This document shows positions 5,795-10,005 of a stretch of DNA of 10,005 bases, in pieces. A program made the position numbers and the translations under genes. The notes under the pieces were generated by a model. It was not told the DNA's origin. It did no database searches and saw only the letters and a program-made list of their open reading frames with translations. The stretch is taken from positions 1 to 10,005 of the forward strand of contig DRAE01000128.1 in assembly GCA_011041895.1 (NCBI GenBank), written 5' to 3'. This stretch comes from Candidatus Bathyarchaeota archaeon. GTDB taxonomy: Archaea > Thermoproteota > DRAE01. Each line of letters opens with the position of its first letter. The stretch's first letter is position 1.

Positions 5795-5989
5795 ATGCCA
5801 AGAGAGGTGAAAAGCAGAGAAGAGTTCCTCAAAATAGCTGAGTATGCTAGAGAATGCAGAGTAAAGCGACTAAGGGACGTAGTCAAGCTAAAACTGAGAA
5901 CTAGACGCTATCTATACACGTATAAGACGACTCCAGAGGAGGCTGAAGATCTTCTTAAACATGTAAAGTGTGAGATAGTCGAGGTTTAA
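5795..5989 (+). CDS. rpl38e: Large ribosomal subunit protein L38e
   Basis: A 64-residue protein matching eukaryotic L38 through its length: an N-terminal helix (MPREVKSREEFLKIAEYAR), a basic strand (DVVKLKLRTRRYLYTYKTT, where the R-x-x-RYLYT core is the family hallmark), and a C-terminal helix (EEAEDLLKHV) ending in a short strand. L38e is patchily distributed in archaea (TACK and related lineages, from memory) and absent from bacteria, so it is useful for placing the organism. The ATG is chosen because of GGTGAG upstream and because L38 proteins begin MP-. It follows tRNA-Val by 23 nt with no TATA box in between, so it is probably expressed from the upstream unit. Its stop abuts the stop of the convergent gene. 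Confidence 0.9.
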   Translation: MPREVKSREEFLKIAEYARECRVKRLRDVVKLKLRTRRYLYTYKTTPEEAEDLLKHVKCEIVEV

Positions 5990-6262
5990 TTATATTTTGA
6001 CTTTCCTATGTACATATGCTTCTTTACCATTGCCCTGTTTTCCACCGATAGTCATTACCATTTTCTCTAGCTTCTCTAATCTCGCTAAAATGTCATTGAA
6101 GGATTCCCGTTGTTCACATAATGTTGTTATTGAAGCAACCATGCTCACAACTCTTCCCTCGCTGAATCCTATGCGTGTAAGTATCTTAACAATCTTAGCC
6201 GGAGGTACCCCCTCCTCATATAATATCTCGGTAATTTCCTTGAGTGAACATTTCACCTTCAT
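5990..6262 (-). CDS. Small helical protein with C-terminal coiled coil (90 aa), unknown
   Basis: No family is recognised. Three short helices are predicted at about 6-18, 20-32 and 34-50 (SLKEITEILYEEG, PPAKIVKILTRIG, then a longer one), resembling a helix-turn-helix or SAP-like module. A heptad-like stretch FNDILARLEKLEKMV (about 55-69) could form a dimerising coiled coil, followed by a basic, Gly-rich tail. This looks like a small DNA-binding or adaptor protein. The minus-strand reading is preferred over an overlapping plus-strand frame (5997-6305) because it has an orderly amphipathic pattern, a TATA box at 6291-6298 and tidy borders: its stop abuts the rpl38e stop, and its start is divergent from the ATPase gene with an 86-bp gap. 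That position makes local regulation of the ATPase possible, but this is unproven. Confidence 0.6.
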   Translation of the reverse strand: MKVKCSLKEITEILYEEGVPPAKIVKILTRIGFSEGRVVSMVASITTLCEQRESFNDILARLEKLEKMVMTIGGKQGNGKEAYVHRKVKI

Positions 6263-6290
6263 TTCTTCTCATACACTATTCTCAGCTTAC

Positions 6291-6298
6291 TATATTAA
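6291..6298 (-). promoter_or_regulatory. TATA box of the 90-aa gene
   Basis: The minus strand reads TTAATATA, centred about 32 bp before the ATG at 6262. This predicts a leader of only a few nucleotides. Confidence 0.35.
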
Positions 6299-6318
6299 CG
6301 GCTGAAAACTGCATTAGG

Positions 6319-6326
6319 TTATATTC
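6319..6326 (+). promoter_or_regulatory. TATA box of the pilus ATPase gene
   Basis: TTATATTC is centred about 27 bp before ATG 6349, almost exactly the distance from TATA box to start site. This implies a leaderless mRNA beginning at the ATG and argues against any longer reading of the frame. An 8-bp palindrome, TACATGTA, lies just downstream at 6327-6334. Confidence 0.5.
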
Positions 6327-6348
6327 TACATGTAAATTTCACTTTGGA

Positions 6349-8262
6349 ATGCTCGATGAGAGAGGGGAAAAGTGTAAGATCGAGTTTCTGAATGATACCC
6401 TAGTATTCTATTGTGAGAACTGTACACTGTATTCAGACGAGATTCTCGGCCGAGAGTGTATATCAAGACAGCTTAGATCTCTTCACCTAAAGCATGGTTT
6501 AACCCTTAACGTTGATGCGATCCAGCGTGTCATATTAACCAAAGAGCGTAAACGCAAGTTACTTGGAGACTTTAGCGTGAGAGCATTTAAGGCTCTCTAT
6601 GAGATCTACATGCATAAAGTCAAAGTGAAAAGCCCTGATCTAAGATTCTTTCTCCATGATCCCCTGAATGTTACTCTTGTTAACTTAGCTAAAAAGGACA
6701 AGGTTATAACTAAGATATTGAAGAAATACAATCTATTAGAGGATTTCTCAAGTCTTCTATCGTCAGGATTCATTTTTACCGATAAGGTGTATACGATATT
6801 CTCTCAGAAGGGCTTTGGATGTGAATTGGAAGAGAATTTCAACAGTTGTCTTTTAGAAGAGTATGAAGTTTTTCCATATATTATTCGAATATCAGAAGGT
6901 TTCTCAGGGATATTATACGAGGTCTCATTATCTCCAAAATTAGAGAGCATTGTTCCACTAATGAACATGGTGTACACTCAGGTTAGAGAGATTGTTTCCG
7001 ACATCTTCATACGCGAACCATTCAACGTCTTCATCGATGAAAGTTTATCAGCTGTAAAAAGAGTTTTAATGAAAAGCATCGCCGGTATCGATACATTAAA
7101 TGACTTTAACCTTGAAAGATTAGCTCTTCTAATAGTGTTTCAATGTCTCAAGATGGAGCAAATTCTCCCATTTCTCTTGGATGAGAACGTTGACGAACTC
7201 TTCATAAACTCTCCCATGGATAGAATAGTCATTGAGCATACAAAATATGGGCGATGTCTATCAAACGTAATAGCTTATCCTGATTTAATCAAAGTTCTTA
7301 AGCTAAAGTGTATAATAGATTCCAAAAAGGATCTAACTGAAGTTAATCCATCTACTAGGACTGAGCTATTTTCAAAATTCTTTGTAGTTAGGGTCACTAT
7401 AGATGTGCCCCCATTAGCCGTCAACGGCCCATATATAGTATTTAGAAAGATAAAAGAATCGCTTCTACCCATGTACAAACTAATAGAGCTTAACATGTTA
7501 AATCCTAGAATATGCGCCCTTCTAGTTCTATCTCTATATACCAGAAGAAACATGGCTATAGTTGGAGAGCCTAAGGCTGGAAAAACTACTTTAATGAATG
7601 CATTGAGAATGTTGACTCCTGCATGGTGGAGAAAAATTGTAATCGAGGAAACGATAGAGTCTTTAGGCCATCTTTACGATGGATCTTTGCTCTATAAGCT
7701 ATATGGAGGATACTCATTTTCAGGAGACAAGTTTTCTGAATCGATAAAGGTACTGCACAGGTCACCAGACATCGTTTTCCTAGGGGAGGTTTACACGGAG
7801 GAACATAGTAGAGCCTTCTTTCAACTTTTATCATCTGGAGTACAGTGCATATGTACGTTCCATGCCAGAAACCCTCAGTCAGCGATAAGTAAATGGATAT
7901 ATCATCATAGGATCCCTAGAGAGCAGATCATGAACCTTGATCTAATCATTCATGTATCGAATATCTCTTTAGAGAACAAGCCTATGCGAAGGGTAGTCAG
8001 TGTAGGTGAGGTTTCCTTTTCAGAAAAGTCATCCTTTAAAATATTTTTTACCTATGTTCCTTCATCTGATGCATTTAAACAAGTGACAAGAATAGATGAT
8101 ACTAGACTGGCCAGAGATCTGGGTGCTCAATATGGCTTTTCTTCCTCGGATATTATGTCAATGCTTGATGAGATAGAGCTTCTCATCAAAAGTAAAGTAG
8201 GCCTTGAAACATTCCATAAACAGATTTTAGATATCCTCAACAGATGCAGGAGCCATGGCTAG
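6349..8262 (+). CDS. Archaeal type IV pilus/secretion assembly ATPase (TadA/PilB/VirB11-like)
   Basis: A 637-residue cytoplasmic motor of the GspE/TadA/ArlI superfamily that powers assembly of pilus subunits with the platform protein encoded next. The N-terminus has four Cys (9, 22, 25 and 37; YCENC then REC), resembling the small zinc-binding region of many archaeal TadA-type ATPases. A middle N2 domain shows DENVDELFINSPMDRIVIEH. The motor core has Walker A GEPKAGKTT (406-414), an Asp-box equivalent IEETIES (432-438), Walker B SPDIVFLGE (472-480) and the His box TFHAR (503-507). Two deviations stand out: the Asp-box Asp is Glu434, and the usual GE(I/V)R arginine is Tyr482. The frame is open from 6244, but TATA spacing favours ATG 6349. 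It overlaps the next gene by 8 bp. Confidence 0.88.
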   Translation: MLDERGEKCKIEFLNDTLVFYCENCTLYSDEILGRECISRQLRSLHLKHGLTLNVDAIQRVILTKERKRKLLGDFSVRAFKALYEIYMHKVKVKSPDLRFFLHDPLNVTLVNLAKKDKVITKILKKYNLLEDFSSLLSSGFIFTDKVYTIFSQKGFGCELEENFNSCLLEEYEVFPYIIRISEGFSGILYEVSLSPKLESIVPLMNMVYTQVREIVSDIFIREPFNVFIDESLSAVKRVLMKSIAGIDTLNDFNLERLALLIVFQCLKMEQILPFLLDENVDELFINSPMDRIVIEHTKYGRCLSNVIAYPDLIKVLKLKCIIDSKKDLTEVNPSTRTELFSKFFVVRVTIDVPPLAVNGPYIVFRKIKESLLPMYKLIELNMLNPRICALLVLSLYTRRNMAIVGEPKAGKTTLMNALRMLTPAWWRKIVIEETIESLGHLYDGSLLYKLYGGYSFSGDKFSESIKVLHRSPDIVFLGEVYTEEHSRAFFQLLSSGVQCICTFHARNPQSAISKWIYHHRIPREQIMNLDLIIHVSNISLENKPMRRVVSVGEVSFSEKSSFKIFFTYVPSSDAFKQVTRIDDTRLARDLGAQYGFSSSDIMSMLDEIELLIKSKVGLETFHKQILDILNRCRSHG

Positions 8263-9388
8263 AATCCTAAGAAAGATATTATGGAAAAGCACACCTATAC
8301 TACTGTCTTCAACAATATGGGTTACTTTATCGTTATGCATACTTAAAAGAGTATCTTTGGTTGCTTTCCTCATATTCTTGCTTTTATCATCTACTCTATA
8401 CATGGTCTATAATGCTAAAAGAAGGATTTTAGTAGGTCTCTACAAAAGCTTTTACAAGGAACTTCAAATGGGAATTTCAAATTGCTCGGATTTGATTAAG
8501 ATCAGGGAGAATGCACGTTGTAACTTAATTCAAGTTTTGCTGGGCGACCAGTCCAATTATCCGAAGGCATCTGAGGAGAATTTTATGAAAATAGTTTCAA
8601 ACTTCAAGAGCTATTGTGAAATAGTTAGATATACTTCCCCAACGATTCCCTTATGTCTGGTTTTTACTCTCTCAATGTTGATCTTCTTATTCCCTCCTAT
8701 ATATTCTACCATGCTCAGTCTAATTCTGTTTTCAGCATCCTTCTCCTTCCTAGTTATACTCCTATTACTGAACAAATTCAGATCAGCTGAATATCGTGGA
8801 TGGCTTGAAGTAGTCAATGATGTCAAGTTATCACTAAACTTCATAAAAGATCTTCTAGGTTTAATTGAGTTAAATACCCCTCTTCCTCAAGCTCTCTACT
8901 CTCTGCGTTCAAATTATAAGATTCCGTTTAACCCACTATGGCAAATTGACTTCTCCAGTAGATATTCTACCCCTTCTTTGATTCATGTGATCATTGAGCT
9001 ATCTCAAGAGATTGCTTGTTATTCCATAGATGCCCTGAAAACATGGCTCAGAGAAGCATACTCGTTTATATCAGGAGTTTATGAATCCATCAGCAAGTTG
9101 TATGTCGAAGCTAAGCTTTCAACTGCCGTTCACTTGCTTATATCTTCAACATTGGGTCTAATTACAGGTTGCATCCTTGGAATATGGCCCATACTCTCAA
9201 CGATTACGCTTGGATATAGCGCACGAGAAGACATATTACTGCTCACGATAGTCTCAGTTTCCACCTTAGTCAATTTAATTGAATTTCTCATATCCGATAT
9301 TTCCTCTATTAGATTTGCACTTTCCTTAGCAGTACTTGGTGTTCTAACATCTGTTTTATCTTTTCTTTTTATATGGTGCCTACTATAA
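8255..9388 (+). CDS. TadC/PilC/ArlJ-like membrane platform protein
   Basis: A 377-residue polytopic membrane protein that starts inside the last codons of the ATPase gene (ATGGCTAG, 8-bp overlap), the standard pairing of motor and platform in type IV filament systems. Hydrophobic stretches lie near 14-50 (probably two helices), 128-170 (two), 290-320, and 325-377 (two or three). Between them are two soluble cytoplasmic segments: one of about 75 residues after the first helices, and one of about 120 residues before residue 290. That layout fits the T2SSF/TadC fold, whose soluble bundles contact the ATPase. Sequence motifs are weak, so the call rests on topology and operon position. It is a single-unit protein rather than the longer duplicated form found in some archaea. 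Confidence 0.7.
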   Translation: MARILRKILWKSTPILLSSTIWVTLSLCILKRVSLVAFLIFLLLSSTLYMVYNAKRRILVGLYKSFYKELQMGISNCSDLIKIRENARCNLIQVLLGDQSNYPKASEENFMKIVSNFKSYCEIVRYTSPTIPLCLVFTLSMLIFLFPPIYSTMLSLILFSASFSFLVILLLLNKFRSAEYRGWLEVVNDVKLSLNFIKDLLGLIELNTPLPQALYSLRSNYKIPFNPLWQIDFSSRYSTPSLIHVIIELSQEIACYSIDALKTWLREAYSFISGVYESISKLYVEAKLSTAVHLLISSTLGLITGCILGIWPILSTITLGYSAREDILLLTIVSVSTLVNLIEFLISDISSIRFALSLAVLGVLTSVLSFLFIWCLL

Positions 9389-9410
9389 CCTAATCACGGT
9401 CTATACTACT

Positions 9411-9419
9411 TTCATATAT
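9411..9419 (+). promoter_or_regulatory. TATA box of the endonuclease-fold gene
   Basis: TTCATATAT is centred about 30 bp before ATG 9446, indicating a separate and nearly leaderless transcript after the ATPase/platform operon. Confidence 0.35.
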
Positions 9420-9445
9420 CCTTCGAATTTGAATATTGATTGAAG

Positions 9446-9829
9446 ATGCCGTTTGCTCGCGATGTTCAAGCTGACTTTGAAAAAAGAGTTGTTTCCTATC
9501 TCGAAAGGCGAGGGTATAGAATTTTCGATGATAGGGCAGTCCTAAAGGACATTTTTGGAAGGAGTTTCAAGGCTAAGTTGGTGATCGACTCGAATGGGGC
9601 AAAATATATCCTCGTTATAAAGAATTGGAAGCGACCTGTGGGCGTGAATGTTTTAGCGAGGTACGACATTATCCTACAACGACTTTTACACTCGTCTCAT
9701 CTCAAACCCAATATCAGGGGCATAATAATAGCTGCCCCAAGTTTTAGCTATAGTGCCATAGCATACAGTGAAAGAGTTAAAAACTATGGCATAATAATGA
9801 TGTTAATTGATAGCAGACAAATCGGTTGA
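9446..9829 (+). CDS. PD-(D/E)XK endonuclease-fold protein, probably catalytically dead
   Basis: A 127-residue protein with the layout of archaeal Mrr/Holliday-resolvase-like restriction-endonuclease-fold domains. Helix A is DFEKRVVSYLERRGYRI (10-26), followed by the strand pair GRSFKAKLVIDSNGAKYILVIKNW (38-61), then RPVGVNVLARYDIILQRL and a C-terminal strand-helix (IRGIIIAAPSFSYSAIAYSERV). Active members carry an Asp in the first strand and E-x-K in the second. Here the aligned positions read Lys44 (or Ala43) and Val57, with only Lys59 kept, so cleavage is unlikely and a DNA-binding or structural role is more plausible. The start is ATG 9446 rather than TTG 9440, based on TATA spacing. The stop lies 3 bp from a convergent partial gene. 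Fold assignment is by pattern only. Confidence 0.6.
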   Translation: MPFARDVQADFEKRVVSYLERRGYRIFDDRAVLKDIFGRSFKAKLVIDSNGAKYILVIKNWKRPVGVNVLARYDIILQRLLHSSHLKPNIRGIIIAAPSFSYSAIAYSERVKNYGIIMMLIDSRQIG

Positions 9830-9832
9830 TTT

Positions 9833-10005
9833 TCACTCCTTTATAACGTTGAAATACAGCTTATCCAGTCTCTTTACCTTTATGCTCTCTCCTGTAACTT
9901 TCAATCTTAAACCATCTACGGAAATGCAGATCTCTTTCCTGCTCTCATCACAGCTATAAACGTATCCTTTAAGGGATAAGATAGCGTTTTCAGGTATGCG
10001 CTCAT
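9833..10005 (-). CDS. C-terminal end of an unknown protein, partial
   Basis: A minus-strand frame runs from the right edge to TGA at 9833-9835, giving 56 residues beginning ERIPENAILSLKGYVYSC and ending DKLYFNVIKE. It is rich in alternating hydrophobic and charged residues, suggesting a small beta-rich domain, with two Cys about 10 residues apart. The ATG visible at the very edge (10005) is in a different frame and runs to a stop after about 29 codons, so it is not the start. The gene converges on the endonuclease-fold gene with only 3 bp between stops. The family is not recognised; coding status rests on the uninterrupted frame and gene-tight packing. Confidence 0.5.
   Translation of the reverse strand, partial: ERIPENAILSLKGYVYSCDESRKEICISVDGLRLKVTGESIKVKRLDKLYFNVIKE

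Noticed and set aside
6283..6303. TCAGC-N11-GCTGA inverted repeat between the 90-aa gene and the ATPase
   Set aside because: Five-base arms are too short to set apart from chance in AT-rich intergenic DNA.
5997..6305. 102-aa plus-strand frame
   Set aside because: It is antisense to the 90-aa gene, has low-complexity Ser/Pro/Thr composition, no Shine-Dalgarno, and overlaps the ATPase promoter region.
6244..6348. 35-residue extension of the ATPase
   Set aside because: It covers the TATA box at 6319-6326 and the divergent promoter. The Cys4 N-terminus begins just after ATG 6349.
1..10005. CRISPR array, insertion sequence, integrase or toxin-antitoxin system
   Set aside because: No regularly spaced repeats, transposase/integrase motifs or terminal inverted repeats were seen. 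tRNA-Val is intact, with no duplicated 3' end that would mark an attachment site.

Overview
The window looks like a chromosome segment from a thermophilic archaeon of the Thermoproteota/TACK group. It carries a transcription factor B (TFB), an Alba chromatin protein, the archaeal/eukaryotic-type ribosomal proteins L40e and L38e (L38e is, from memory, limited among archaea to TACK-type and related lineages), a type IV pilus assembly ATPase with a Cys4 N-terminus, and AT-rich intergenic regions with TATA boxes. I cannot fix the genus. Nearly every base is coding; the longest gap is about 160 bp.

Layout. 1-1487 (+): four tightly packed, partly overlapping genes for small membrane or pilin-like surface proteins: the tail of an upstream gene, a 35-residue transmembrane protein with a strong Shine-Dalgarno, a 136-residue pilin-like protein, and a 296-residue sequon-rich protein with a class III-like signal peptide. 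1459-2319 (-): a divergent TFB whose 3' end overlaps the last of these genes. 2478-3056 (+): an A24 prepilin peptidase divergent from TFB. 3093-3383 (-): Alba. 3483-5989 (+): a housekeeping block of sucC, sucD, rpl40e, tRNA-Val(CAC) and rpl38e. 5990-6262 (-): a small helical protein of unknown function. 6349-9388 (+): a secretion/pilus ATPase overlapping a TadC-like membrane platform gene. 9446-9829 (+): a restriction-endonuclease-fold protein that appears to lack catalytic residues. 9833-end (-): the C-terminus of an unknown gene.

How it fits together. Pilin-like proteins, prepilin peptidase, ATPase and platform protein make up most of the core of an archaeal type IV pilus/Tad-like machine, split here by housekeeping genes. 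The embedded TFB has a reader/linker region unlike the canonical one, and a perfect 16-bp palindrome sits just upstream of its TATA box. It is therefore a candidate dedicated or auxiliary initiation factor for this locus, but this is inference.

Expression signals fall into two classes. Pilus and regulatory genes have a TATA box about 27-32 bp before the start codon, implying leaderless mRNAs. alba, and less clearly sucC, have short leaders with Shine-Dalgarno-like sequence and share one AT-rich box between divergent starts. rpl38e lies 23 nt after a tRNA and may get its mRNA 5' end from tRNA processing.
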